NCBI GenBank assembly: GCA_021030915.1
Contig: JAGEMR010000002.1
Span: 620,001 to 684,000, forward strand
Reading direction: 5' to 3'
Length of the DNA stretch: 64,000 nucleotides
From: Astrothelium macrocarpum
Lineage: Eukaryota > Ascomycota > Dothideomycetes > Trypetheliales > Trypetheliaceae
Positions 35,999 to 47,500 of this stretch are shown in pieces. The notes under the pieces were generated by a model, which saw only the letters and a program-made list of their open reading frames with translations, was not told the origin of the DNA and did no database searches. Every line of letters starts with the position of its first letter. The stretch's first letter is position 1. Both the position numbers and the translations under genes were made by a program.

Positions 35999-36763
35999 AT
36001 TTGGCCTTTTTGGGTTCCAGGAAGCGGCATTCACGTTTGGTAGTATCAATTCCAGCTATCTTGTTGCACTCGTGTGAGGATAGCTTGGTAAAGAGATAAT
36101 GCGCTTCATGAGGATGGAAAGCCCATTCATGTGACTAGTAGCTTGATTGGAAGCGCCACCGTTGCTATAAGAAATGCCACCTGCGATCATGGGCGATAGA
36201 ATGCGCCGCACGCCTCGTATAGAGAACCCTATATTATTCTAAACACCTACAAATTGGAGTAATATAACGAACGATTGCTTGAAAGAAAGCCCGCAAGAGG
36301 TCCTCGTTGTTTGCTCTTGAGAGCCTCTTTACAAGGCATAGGGTGGATTATACCTCTCGGGGTCGCGGGTGACATTTCGTATTGCAACCACTGGTGGAAG
36401 TGAACCAGTGTTATTCTTGACAGCGGCGACTCGAGACCCTGGTTAGTTTCGAGTAACACAATGAATGCGGTTACTGAACTTGGTCCTCTTTGTAAGGAAT
36501 CATTTCAAATGCGGTGGTTCCACTACCTGTAATATACGTGCGTGTGTAATTCCCCAAGTTGTATCGAATGCTTATTTTTTGGGAGTACGATGGTATTGGA
36601 ACAACACCAATTATTTTCACATATCTCGATACCAGCATTCTACCTGTCTCGAGAGATCACCAGTTAATTCACGAGTCTGTGTATATGTATTTTCAACGAC
36701 TTGCTTACTTGAGCAACCTCCCAGCCAGTTCAACCACTGCTCTTCAACATACTCATTAGAAAC
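35999..36763. other. Spacer between the SprT-like copies
   Basis: About 765 bp. It contains one member of a dispersed repeat (36274-36378) shared with 57 kb. No supported gene. Confidence 0.45.
36274..36378 (+). repeat. Dispersed repeat fragment, copy A
   Basis: Shares ATTGCTTGAAA and, downstream, an exact 18-bp block GGTCGCGGGTGACATTTC with 57033-57116 in the same orientation; the sequence between is related but has indels. Probably a decayed member of an unidentified repeat family. Confidence 0.5.
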
Positions 36764-37585
36764 ATGAGCACGAGAGCAACAGCAAGCTCCGGGACCAAGT
36801 ACCCTGTGACCGAAGATGAGTTGCAAGTTCTGCAAAACGGCCATCTCAGACCTGGAGACAAAAGTTGGCGTACGTATCCTCAACAAGTGGTCAGTGTTCA
36901 AGAAGCTGCAGCCGGATTCGTCAGGTATGTCAAGAACGATAAGTATTGCCACAGCTGGACAAGAGAAGAGTTTGACGGAGCACATGATCGTCTGTTCGAC
37001 TTCTTCGAAGATGGACGCAAGGGCGTTTCGCGCGATTGGGAGCCTGACATCGTCTTCAAGATATTTAATGATTTGGACATTTGCTTCTTCAACACCGAAT
37101 TGTGTCGACGTGTTCACCTGAGGTGGAAGGCTTATGCTCGTGAGGGTGACCTTCTCGGTAAAACCGAACCGCCCTCCACAAGTTGCAAGCGCGTTCAGAT
37201 CACACTCTATTACGAGAATATCTGCAGAGGCGACAGTCCTCCTCTCTTCCAAGTCTTGGGCACGCTTCTCCACGAAATGCTTCATGCATATCTTCTCATC
37301 ATGACGGCCGGACAGGATTTCGAATACAACGTCAATGGCCAGCCAAGCTCCCATGGACCAACTTTCACCAAGTGCGCGAAAACTTTGGAGAAGATTTACA
37401 AAGGGCGAGTCCAGATACATGGGGGCTTAGACTTGGCAGAAGGGCCTTTCCCCGGCCCGAATAATATTGGCGGAGCTTGGCATCCGGGAATCATGTACGG
37501 AAGGACTCCTCATTCCAAGCATCATTGCATTCCTGGGATCATGCACACTTGTGGCATGGGGATTCCACCTTTGTATCGATTTTGA
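36764..37585 (+). CDS. SprT-like zinc metalloprotease-domain protein, copy 2
   Basis: Intronless, 273 residues. Same order of elements as copy 1: PDIVFKIFNDLDICFFNTEL, RVHLRWKAYAREGD, the HEMLH zinc site in LLHEMLHAYLLIM, and SSHGPTFTKC with the likely third ligand. It differs by a 50-residue C-terminal extension rich in His, Cys, Gly and Pro (HSKHHCIPGIMHTCGMG), which could bind a further metal ion or simply be flexible. There is no signal peptide or visible SHP/UBZ motif. Direct-repeat arrangement 765 bp apart with strong divergence suggests an old tandem duplication. Function unknown beyond the catalytic fold. Confidence 0.82.
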   Translation: MSTRATASSGTKYPVTEDELQVLQNGHLRPGDKSWRTYPQQVVSVQEAAAGFVRYVKNDKYCHSWTREEFDGAHDRLFDFFEDGRKGVSRDWEPDIVFKIFNDLDICFFNTELCRRVHLRWKAYAREGDLLGKTEPPSTSCKRVQITLYYENICRGDSPPLFQVLGTLLHEMLHAYLLIMTAGQDFEYNVNGQPSSHGPTFTKCAKTLEKIYKGRVQIHGGLDLAEGPFPGPNNIGGAWHPGIMYGRTPHSKHHCIPGIMHTCGMGIPPLYRF

Positions 37586-37970
37586 TGTGAGACTACTACG
37601 GTATCAGGCTGCTGAAAGCTCCCCTGGATAGACACGACTGCAAGGATAAGATCGCTGAGATGATATGACGAATTCCATTTCCTGTGGAGATTTTGTGGCA
37701 TGTGCTGGCAAATCCCCGGGTTTCTGTAACTCCTTTGTCATATTAATTCTAGCAATGTCTTTAATAGCATTTCTTGCGTTTGTATGGCGATTTTGTTTCG
37801 TAGATTGCTGTGGACATGTAGAAAGTTGACAGTGTTGACGTACGAATACAGGACTGCAGTCAGCTTAAATCATGTGCTGTCAGCCTCCTTTTCCATAGGC
37901 CTCAATTACCTTTGCACAGTGATTCGAAGTTTCAGGAGTGAACAGCTTCGTGAATACTAGGCTTTGGCAT
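37586..37970. other. Intergenic region between convergent genes
   Basis: About 385 bp holding the 3' ends of the second SprT-like gene and SEN34. Nothing else seen. Confidence 0.4.
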
Positions 37971-38927
37971 TCACATCCCGCCCCACTCGATGCAGAATGC
38001 TCTTACAGTTCTGTCCTCGGTAACATCATCTTTTTGACTCTCATTGCCTTTCGCAGGTACTTCACCTCCAAGAAGGAATCCTTTCTTCACGCCGGTACCC
38101 AGTCTCCCACCGCCCACGAGCTCACCCAGCTCCCACTCCTCTTCCCACTCCCGGCTTACTGCAAGAAAATGAGAGTGGAAACGTAGCGAGTCACCTGGAT
38201 AGGCCATATATTGCGCTCCGAACCGCAGGCCAGGGCTGAGGAAATACCCTTGGTCATGGAGATGTCGGAAAAGCGGATAAGAAGATGGCACCTGCGGGAG
38301 CAATGGTCGTGAAGACTCAGAGGGTGGCGTGGGTGGAGCAAACAGCGGATACGAAGTTGCAGGCGTGATGCCAAAAGGCTCGGGCTCGGGCGTCGATGTT
38401 GATGCTCGTGAAGCAGGGGAACCCAGGCTTCGTGTTGGGAAAGAATTGGCTGGAGATGCAAACAAAAGCTCGTCATCTTCTACATCTTGTTCTGAAGAGC
38501 CTGAAGGTGTTCGATTTGTTGACGTTTCTGACTGTGAAGTAATCCCTTTCCGCTTCAGTGCCGCATCCTTTCGCTTGCCTGCTCTGTTCTGAGCTGCTCG
38601 AGCAACTTCGCTACCTTGTTTACGGAATGCTAATCTGATAGCAGCTTGCTCGGCGGCATTCATACCACGAAGATGCTCATAGTGATGATGGGCGTCATCG
38701 ATTACGTACGCAATGCTTCTTTCCACAAGCAGTTTCACTTCCTCTGGCATGAGCTCCAACGGGATACCCAGGAAGACATTTTGCTGGGGTGCTTGAGAAA
38801 GCGTCCCGATCAAGACACCTGCAATGTGATGTTCGCGTCGTAGGTAAGTGATCACATCAGCATCATAAAGAAAGTAACGGCCGGCGACTTTAGAAACTGG
38901 TATTGGTAAAGATACCTCAGCGGCCAT
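37971..38927 (-). CDS. SEN34: tRNA-splicing endonuclease subunit Sen34
   Basis: Intronless, 318 residues from the ATG at 38927; the frame extends to a GTG two codons earlier, which is not used. The N-terminal domain (GRYFLYDADVITYLRREH) and the C-terminal nuclease domain are clear, separated by a Ser/Pro-rich linker (about 130-210). The catalytic core YPLFRHLHDQGYFLSPGLRFG leads to Y243 and H251 in AYPGDSLRFHSHF; the third triad residue is a lysine at about 281-282. Sen34 cuts the 3' splice site of intron-containing tRNAs within the Sen2-Sen15-Sen34-Sen54 complex. Convergent with the second SprT-like gene. Confidence 0.92.
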   Translation of the reverse strand: MAAEVSLPIPVSKVAGRYFLYDADVITYLRREHHIAGVLIGTLSQAPQQNVFLGIPLELMPEEVKLLVERSIAYVIDDAHHHYEHLRGMNAAEQAAIRLAFRKQGSEVARAAQNRAGKRKDAALKRKGITSQSETSTNRTPSGSSEQDVEDDELLFASPANSFPTRSLGSPASRASTSTPEPEPFGITPATSYPLFAPPTPPSESSRPLLPQVPSSYPLFRHLHDQGYFLSPGLRFGAQYMAYPGDSLRFHSHFLAVSREWEEEWELGELVGGGRLGTGVKKGFLLGGEVPAKGNESQKDDVTEDRTVRAFCIEWGGM

Positions 38928-39482
38928 CGCCACGAATTAGGCACAGGGACGGCTTTAAGTTCTGAAATCGATGATTAGCGAGTTTCAAAGCAACAGCATT
39001 ATATTTTCTGTAAAATTATCCTCATAACTAGCGGTCATAATGAGCATATTTTTATCGTCAACGGTATTCAGAAGATTGACAGATTGATGAGTGTTTGTTT
39101 TAATCATTGTCTGCGAGGATTTTCTCAAAAGAATTTCGAGGAAAGAGCTTGCTTACAAGGGCTGCACACTGGTAGCGTCGTAGCGTAAAAAAAGGTCACA
39201 CATGCTGTTGGCGATGGCGTTGAAAATATAAGGTATCTCAGGATGGTAGTTGATGGTTTCTGTGGGACATGGACAAAATAATGGCATGGCAGGTCAATGC
39301 ATGGGCTTTGGCGAAGGCCAGCCCCTTAAGTGGCCCCTAACCGCTCACGAACAGATGATGGGAACATTGAATTTCTAGGCTGCATTTGGGAACATATATG
39401 CTTCATTTGTGATTATTGAAAAGTCCTAGGCCAGAGTCTTTCAAATTTTGCAGGTCAAATCAATCTCTATACCGTGTTCAAA
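38928..39482. promoter_or_regulatory. Divergent intergenic region
   Basis: About 550 bp between divergent SEN34 and the 86-residue membrane protein gene. No specific element was identified. Confidence 0.4.
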
Positions 39483-39811
39483 ATGACCATTATTCTTGTC
39501 CTTGGAATTATTTTCTTCCTTTCCTTTGCTCTTTTCACTGGTATGTAAAGTATTGATATATGACATCCATTGCTCTTTTTCTCTCATTTTGCTCATTGCA
39601 TGCTTCAGCATATCTAGTTTTGTCATCCTGTCTCGGCGACAATTTACGCGCGCGGGTCTCCGGAGTCTCCCTCGATGCTCGTGAAGGAGTATATGGAAGA
39701 CTTTTTGCTCGCACCATGACATCAGGTGCCGCCCAGTCTGGGTGGGAGCAGATCGAAATGGAAGAAATGCTCCAAGATGACTGGCAAGAGTTTGATGAAG
39801 TGGAAGACTAA
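39483..39811 (+). CDS. Small single-pass membrane protein, 86 residues
   Basis: Two exons, 39483-39540 and 39609-39811, with a 68-bp intron (GTATGT...CTTCAG) and matching phase. The N-terminal 25 residues form one hydrophobic helix (MTIILVLGIIFFLSFALF, then AYLVL). Then follow SLDAREGVYGRLFARTM and a strongly acidic tail (IEMEEMLQDDWQEFDEVED). The reading is protein-like across the splice and neither exon alone would be called. It could be a signal-anchor protein with a cytosolic acidic tail. I believe similar short proteins exist in other filamentous ascomycetes but cannot name a family. The gene is tail-to-tail with ELP4, with 90 bp between stop codons. Confidence 0.65.
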
Positions 39812-39901
39812 ATCCATCATCCCTTATCACCTAAAGTCTACTCCGTACCTCCAAGTTACTGCTTTTCATGCAGCCAACTGTGCAAGAAGAATCTCTCAAG
39901 A

Positions 39902-41157
39902 TCAAAATTCCATCTCCTTCCCTGTCAATCCTCCGCTTTCTTTGCTACCTTTCTGCGCCTCCTCGTCTCCTTCTGCAGGTGGCAAGCTAAAAGCTTTGAT
40001 TGCAAATCGCTTCCGGCTCAGTGTAAAAGCAAGGTCCTCGCCTCCTTCACCACCACCAAAGCTTCCACTCATTCCTCGCTCGGTCTGTACTGGTAGTTTG
40101 AGTATCCTCACAAGTCCTTGCGGTTTATCCTCTTTTTGTGTGGTAGCACCAGGGCTTGCTGTTACCGAAACATCATGAGGAAACGGGAGCAAGGTGATGG
40201 CTCCATCCGAGAGATGTTCAATCCAACGGGTGAGAGAGGAGTTTCTGGGATGAAGATCCAGCGGAAGACTGATCATGGCAACAAGGCGATTTGGATAAGC
40301 GCGGAGCATCGATCGTAAGGAATGAAGGAATCGTAGGATATTGGATGGGTTGGTAGAATGGGGAGGATAAAGTCCTGGTGATAGGAGCGAGGGAATGATG
40401 CAACGATGCATGGTGTTTGGTGATGAATTGTTCAATGACTGGAGGAGTGCGGTGAGAATGGGCGTAAAAGGCGAAGTCGATGAGTTGATTGAGAGTTGCA
40501 CGTAGGTAATGGGATTATCTTGGCCAAAGCTGAGGCGCTTTGTCAGATCAAAAGTGTGGCAGAATGGTGTGGTTATATTTTCCATATTCGATGGATTCGG
40601 TGAAAGCGCTCGTTCTGGTGCTGAAATCAAATATCAGCACCGGAGCTTTTTTGCTTTAAATAACGAATATTTATATCGTTAAAGCTATGCATCGACACAC
40701 CTCTCCGGCTGGCTCCAAACTCGCCAAGACTTTCGTAGCGCCATGCGATTTTCATTTTCTCGGGATCATCCTTTGTTTTCTCCCTCTTCATGTCATTCTC
40801 TATCTCAGTTGCGACGATTCCGGGCAGTTCTCTCCCCCATTGCTCTCCTAAGCTCACAGCTAGAATTTTATGCCCTTGAGCGATTCCTTCCGCGGCGAAG
40901 TATTTAAGTAGCACACCTCCATAATCCGTTGTTCCGCTTTCTTCTATAAGTATTGAATTCCCGACGGGAAGCCCTGCATGGCCACTAAGAGAATCGAGAG
41001 ATGCTGTGCCGGTTGAGGTGGTTAATCGGCCATCGACTGGTGAAGAGCGGGTGCCTAGTGAGACTGCTGGGGTGGAGATAGAAGGCGATTGAGATCCATT
41101 AGAGTCCAGCGACGGTGTAGAACGACTTACCGCAGCATTTCTCTTTCGGAATGCCAT
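39902..41157 (-). CDS. ELP4: Elongator complex protein 4
   Basis: Two exons, 41157-40701 and 40620-39902, with an 80-bp intron (GTGTGT...TTTCAG), give 391 residues. The start MAFRKRN is the conserved Elp4 N-terminus; the upstream in-frame codons lack an ATG. Recognisable blocks are STGTASLDSLSGHAGLPVG, ILIEESGTTDYGGVLLKYFAAEG, the TPFCHTFDLTKRL segment, and the C-terminal GLVRILKLP. Elp4 (PAXNEB family, RecA-like fold) forms the Elp456 ring that helps the Elongator complex modify wobble uridines in tRNA. A transposon TIR begins at 41231, 73 bp upstream of the start codon, so the promoter has been displaced or supplied by transposon DNA. Confidence 0.92.
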
Positions 41158-41230
41158 CAATAGATCAGGCTTAGTAGGATAATGGCGGATTACATTTCTG
41201 AAAGTAGGGTTTATCAAAGGTCTCTAGGTA

Positions 41231-41275
41231 GTAGGAGAAGTCCCTGCCGTATGCACGGCCCCGCTGCATGCACAC
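41231..41275 (+). repeat. Left TIR of outer element
   Basis: 45-bp arm whose reverse complement is found at 48377-48421 with four mismatches. GC-rich relative to the interior. Confidence 0.88.
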
Positions 41276-41909
41276 CCACCAAATTCTCAACACCATGGAT
41301 TCAAATTCAAATAATTCAATAATCATAATAATAATTAATATAAGATTGATTTTAAAATATAACTAAAATTCATATGAATAAGAATAATCGTTGAATTTAA
41401 TTATTAAAACGTTATGAATATTATCGTTGATATTGAGAACGATCTAAATGAAAAATCGAATTAATTTTATTTAAAGACTGTTTTATATTCAATATTATAT
41501 TTTGAAATTTTTTAATTAATAAAATTATTTTTTATTATGATATCTTATTTTATTTTATTTCATTTTTATATTATTTTTTAATAATTCGTTATTCTTTAAA
41601 TTTCTAATTTTATTATTATTTTATTTTATATTATCGTTTTTTTTTCTATTAAATTTTTTCACGAATATATTTATATTCAATTTTTTTTTTATTTTTTTTT
41701 TATTTAATAATTATTTTTTCAAATTTTTTAATCTTTTTTTATTATTTTTTATATTCCTTTTTTTTCTTTTTTTATTATTGTTATTCATGAACGAATTATA
41801 TTTTAATAGAATTCCAGAATATTGTTCCTTTATATTATATAGGTATTTCGATAATTTTACGATTTTTTATGCGTTTTTATTTTAATTTTATTATCGTTTT
41901 AAGATTTTG

Positions 41910-42277
41910 TGTTATGATCTCAGGTATCCTTGGGGTCAAGTCTACTTGGGATCAAGGTGGCTTCTGAAATGAGTCGGTAAAGGACTGAATTAGCAAAGAA
42001 TAATGATTGATTTGATAATTCAAAATTCTATTAAAGACATTATCAAAGACTAATTTAAAGAATGACTTTGAATACGATAAGATCATGATGGTTCCGTAGC
42101 ATTCTTATATATTTGAATTGCTCACTAGCGTTGCCGTGATCCTCACGTTCAGCCTAGTGAGCCTCACCGCGAGACGGGTGATGCTCACTCAGGGTTGCGT
42201 GAGCAGTCCCCCCTGGGTACAATACTGGTTGGTTACTCCCCGGCGGGGTGTACCCGCATGACCATGGGATCGTAACA
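41910..42277. mobile_element. Solo LTR of a retrotransposon, not mutated
   Basis: 368 bp beginning TGTTATGATC and ending GATCGTAACA, so the ends are a 10-bp inverted repeat with one mismatch and the canonical TG...CA. It is flanked on both sides by TTTTG (41905-41909 and 42278-42282), a 5-bp target duplication. Normal GC content in the middle of AT-rich DNA shows it arrived after the surrounding mutation or was too short to be hit. There is no internal retroelement sequence or second LTR, so it is the product of LTR-LTR recombination. Copia or Gypsy origin cannot be told from the LTR alone. Confidence 0.85.
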
Positions 42278-42502
42278 TTTTGATTTTCATATTTGATGAT
42301 ATTATATTCTTTTTTCATTTTAATAAATCTAATTTCAAATTAATTCATTTTTTTTATAAAAATAGAATCCGAAAATTCCAAATTTTATTTAAAATATTAT
42401 TAATGAATATTTATAAATTACATAAAGAATTCTGAATTTAATAAATTATTGAAATATTATTATTAAATTAATATTTTATTAAATTAATATTTTATTAAAT
42501 TA

Positions 42503-44373
42503 ACGTATTCCACAAGCGAGCGGAACATACAAGCGAGTGGAACACGAACACCAAAAAAGTTACCACTTCAATCAAAAAACCATCAATTATTCAATACCAT
42601 TATCAAAAATTTTATCTATATTATTTATATCTGATTCAGAATCTTCTTTTTTATCATTTTCATATATTCTGATATTGTATCCGGTCTTTCCGCAATTTCT
42701 ATAATATTTTTGGCGAATAATATTATTTTCTATTCCACCATTTTCATCAGCATTCAAACGCCTAGATTTCGTATTACCAGCTTTTGCGATATCTAATTTT
42801 TGGATTTTTTCTTTATTTAAAATTCTATTTATTTATAAACGTTTTTTTTTATATATTTTACGTTTTATATGAATTATATTTATTATTTCAAATTCTTCAA
42901 TTCGTATTTTCATAATTTCAAATTGATGCGCCATTATTTATATATTTTTAATAAAAATTTCCAATATTTCAATAAATTCAATTGGCGAATTTTTTTAAAA
43001 ATTAATAAATTTTTTAAAAATTAATATAAATTAAAATTCAAATTTTTTAATATTTTTTAATATTTTAAATTTTCAAAATATTTTCTGAAAAAATAATTCT
43101 GATAAAATTTTTAATTGAATATTCAATTTATTTAAAATTATTTATGAATTAAAAAAAATAAATTCAGTATTTTTAAAATTTTTTAAAATTTGATTTTTTA
43201 TAATTGATATTTTAAATATATCAATAAAAATTAATAAAAATTTGATTTTTATAATATAATTAATCTGATTATATATCAAAATTTCGATCTGATACGAATA
43301 CTTTTTTTTTTTAAAAATAAAAAATAATCCATAGTTATTTAATAATTATAAAAAATATAATAAATATAATGATATATAAAAAATTATTATTTTATTTTTT
43401 TTATAAAAATTTTCAAATTTTATAAAATTATGATTCTCATATTTATTTAAAATCAATAAATGATATATATTCATAATTTCTTTTTTTATATATATATTAA
43501 AATATTTAATTTATTCAATATTGAATTTATTTATTATTCAATCATTTTTAGAAATTATAATTCGTCATTAAAATAATAATCAATTCTCATTATATTAAGA
43601 ATTTTAATAGATTTTATTTTAAAAAATAATAAAAGACGGAATTATTCAGTCTATTTTATTGATATTTAAAATCATTAAAATTCATTCACGATTATTTGAT
43701 TAAGTTTATTTTGATTTATGATATTTTTTTAAATTAATAATAATTTTTAAAATATTTGAAATAATTTTTATTATAAAATTATTTTCATCAAAATTTTAGA
43801 TATTTTCATTTAATATATCGTATTTTATTTTGATATTATTTATTAATCGGAATTAATCTTTAATTATATCAAAATTTTTATATAAATATTTTTGATAATC
43901 AAATTTTTGATTAAATTTCATTTTAAATTCAGTCTTTCGTTTGACAAAATTTGCAGATCAATTTTTTTCAATTTTCTTTTCATCTCGTGAAATAAATAAT
44001 AAATCTGCGATATTTCGAATTCGGACGTAAATAAAAAAAAATCCTCGTATATTAAGGTCAAATATATGATATATAATCGTATCCTTTTTTATTTTTATAA
44101 ATTTTAAAGAATTGGGTTATATATTGATTCTAGACTAAATGTCATGATTTTTTCGATATATGATCGTACGAAAAACGTCAAAAATTATAAACGCGTCTTT
44201 TTTCGTATCAAATTGACCTTTTTAAATAATCTGAATTATAAATTGTATTCGAGTTTTTTTGTGAATTGAATGCACGTTGTTATATTCAGATATTATGTGT
44301 TGAAATAAGTGGGGTAAATTTTTGGTGTTCGTGTTCCACTCGCTTGTATGTTCCGCTCGATTGTGGAATACGT
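42503..44373 (-). mobile_element. Fot1/pogo-like element 1, RIP-dead
   Basis: 1871 bp with 50-bp TIRs (42503-42552 and 44324-44373) differing at one position, flanked by TA on both sides. Each TIR contains two copies of AAGCGAGYGGAACA-type motifs, likely transposase binding sites. The minus strand near 42672-42705 reads RNCGKTGYNIR, which corresponds to the CxxCGKxGHNxRTC zinc-knuckle-like tail of fungal Fot1/pogo DDE transposases, with G-to-A/C-to-T damage. No ORF survives. Fot1-type elements are about 1.9 kb, which fits. Confidence 0.85.
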
Positions 44374-44538
44374 TAATAAAATTTCGTATTATTTAATTCA
44401 AAAATAGAATATTATGATCTATAAATATATTAATTTATTTGATTAATATTTTTTTCTAATATTATGAAAATTTGATATAAATTTTAAATTGAATTTATTG
44501 AAAATCTTTTATAACATTTTTATAATATCATAATAATA

Positions 44539-47500
44539 ACGTATCTGCATAGCGAGCGGAATAACATAGCGAGCGGAACACCGTTCCGTATTTATACGAA
44601 TTTTTTTTTTTGACGTGACTTTTTTCTACATATAGAAATGGAAATATCTTCTAAAAAGAACAGAATGATTATAATTCTCGAAATTTTAAAAAAAGATCAA
44701 AAATTTAACGTATAAAAGATTATTCAAATTTATAAGATTTCTTATACGATATTAATTATTTGACACGACGGCTGATAATCACGATATGATATCTCAATCA
44801 ATTCAATAAATCTCACTAAAATAAAAAAAAATGATTTTGAATCATATTATAAATTTAATCAATCGCGATTTTTCATTTAAATAAGATAATATATAAAATA
44901 TGATTAATTATTTGCGCGAAATTCGAAATATATTACACGTCAAATTTCAATAAATTATAAATTTCGTATAACGTACAACACAATTGAGTTGGCCACCCAA
45001 TTGGATTGGCCACTTTTCCGCACTCTCATACGAAGAATTTAAATAACTCAATCACAATAATATAAATTTTTTTACATTATTCAGAATTCTCTTTTTCAGA
45101 TGTATCTTTAATTATAGTACAGGTGCGCGTATTATGCCCAGATTTGTTGTAATTATTATATTACCGTTTATCTATTTTTGATATTCTCGTACGACTATCA
45201 TTTTCATTTATTTCTTATTATATTATCTATTTAGACCCTTTCTGAATCTATAAATTCTGTCCATTTTATATAGAAAGAGATCCTTCTTCTAATAAATGGG
45301 TTTTTTTAATTCTCCAACATCAGTTAAATTTTTGATTTATTATACGAAATATTTGATTCTTTTCTTTCAAAATGGCAAATTGATGTATTATTATAATTAT
45401 ATTATGTGAAAATTGGTCGATAATAGATAAAAATTCAGATAAAAAATTATTCTGATATCGTACGATTCGGTTTCTAATATATTCATTTTGAGATTATATT
45501 TCAATGGGATTATGTGGTGTTTTTGATTCCTAAAGAAAGGGGGGTCCAGATGAATTTCCAGGGGGTATAGGTATATATAATTTTATATCCAATTATGAAA
45601 TTATATATTCTGGGTCGTATGATATAAATCCTATTCTTTAAAAATCTCCTTAAATATTTGATTCTGTCATAATAATTTGAAAAATTTTATAAAATATTAA
45701 AAAGAAATCCTTTTTTAAAATATAAATGATATACGTTCGTATAAAATCATCAATTATTTGATTATATACGCGTTTTAATGCACGAAAATAGCCTATATTA
45801 AATGGCTATAATTTATATGATGAATAAAAAAATATACAAAAAATGATAATATTATTCTTTTGACAGAATAATTCAAAATCAATTGAATGATAATTTTCAT
45901 ATTCATTAAGAATAAAAAAATGATATATATCTATTATACGATTTATAATATATCAATTAAAATATTGAATTTAATTTAGATTTTATTCATTTATTATTCA
46001 ATCATTATTTAATATAATAATCATTCAATTATATGATAATGGATTATTTTAATATCAAAATGAAAAATGATTTTTATTCGTAATAATAATATATAATGGA
46101 ATAATATAATCCAATATATCCATATTTTGAATTATTATCATCTATTTTCAATTATTCTATTGAATCGTATAAGATTTTTCATATTTTTCAATATTAATAA
46201 TAACCATTTCTAATGAAATTTGATCCATCAAAAACCCTATTTCGTCAAAATTATAAATATCTTCCTTTTAAATGCCAAATTGGTCAATTATATATCATAC
46301 GAGATTAAACCATTCACGAAATTTATCAGAATTTTTATATTAGATTTTTTGATAATCAATTTTACGATTAAAATATATATATAATTCAGATTATTATTAT
46401 ACAAAATTAGAAATCCAATTTTTATTTATATATAACGCATTATAATCGTATAATAATCGATTCATCATATTTTCAATACCATTATATCAGAAAGAAAATG
46501 ATCATAAATCTAAATCAAATATATATTATACGAATATCTATTCTTTTAATTCAGTGAATTTTTGATAAAAATATTGAATATCGCGTTATGAAAATTTTCC
46601 GTATTTTCGATTTTAAAATATCGTACGAGAAATTTTATAAATAATTATTATACGACGAATACTTAATTTAGAATTCTTTTGAAACGTCTGAAATATAAGA
46701 ACAAGGTCACTTTCTTTCCAGACTTGAACTATAATAGAATGTGGGAAAAAAATGGATTTAAATTGAGTTATACGAAAATGCGGAAAAGTGGCCAATCCAA
46801 TTGGGTGGCCAACTCAATTGTGTTGTACGTTAATAATAATCATCATTTAAAATATAATTCTGATAAAAAATTAATTATCAGAAAATATTAATCAAAAATT
46901 CTATAATTATATAAAACTGATTTGATTTTATATATAATATAATCAATAAATACAAAATTATTAATATCAATATTTATAATTTCGATAAAATTGATTTTTT
47001 AATAAAAATATTATCACATATAAAAATTATTATTATTTTAGATCGTAAAAAAAGATTTTATATGAAATAATCTAATAATCGAAAATAGATTTTAATAATT
47101 CAGAATATTTATATAAATAATTAAACGTTATTTTTATATATCATTATAAAAGACAAATATCATTTCTTTTTTTAATATATAAATGGCGAATTTTTTATTA
47201 TCTGACGAATTCATTCAAATATAAATAATTAAATAATAAATAAAATTAATCTAAATTGATTATAATATTTTAAAAAATTTATAAAATTTCATATAATCAA
47301 AAAATATCAATTTTTAATTTTTAATAAATATAATAATCATTATTTTTTTGAATTCAATAATTATTATTAAAAAATGGATATTATTATTTTTTATATATTT
47401 TCATATTCATCATATATTCTTCAATTTTTTAATATAAAATATTTTGATTTTTTAAAAATTTCATATAATAAAAAAATTAAATATTTAATGCGATTTCAAT

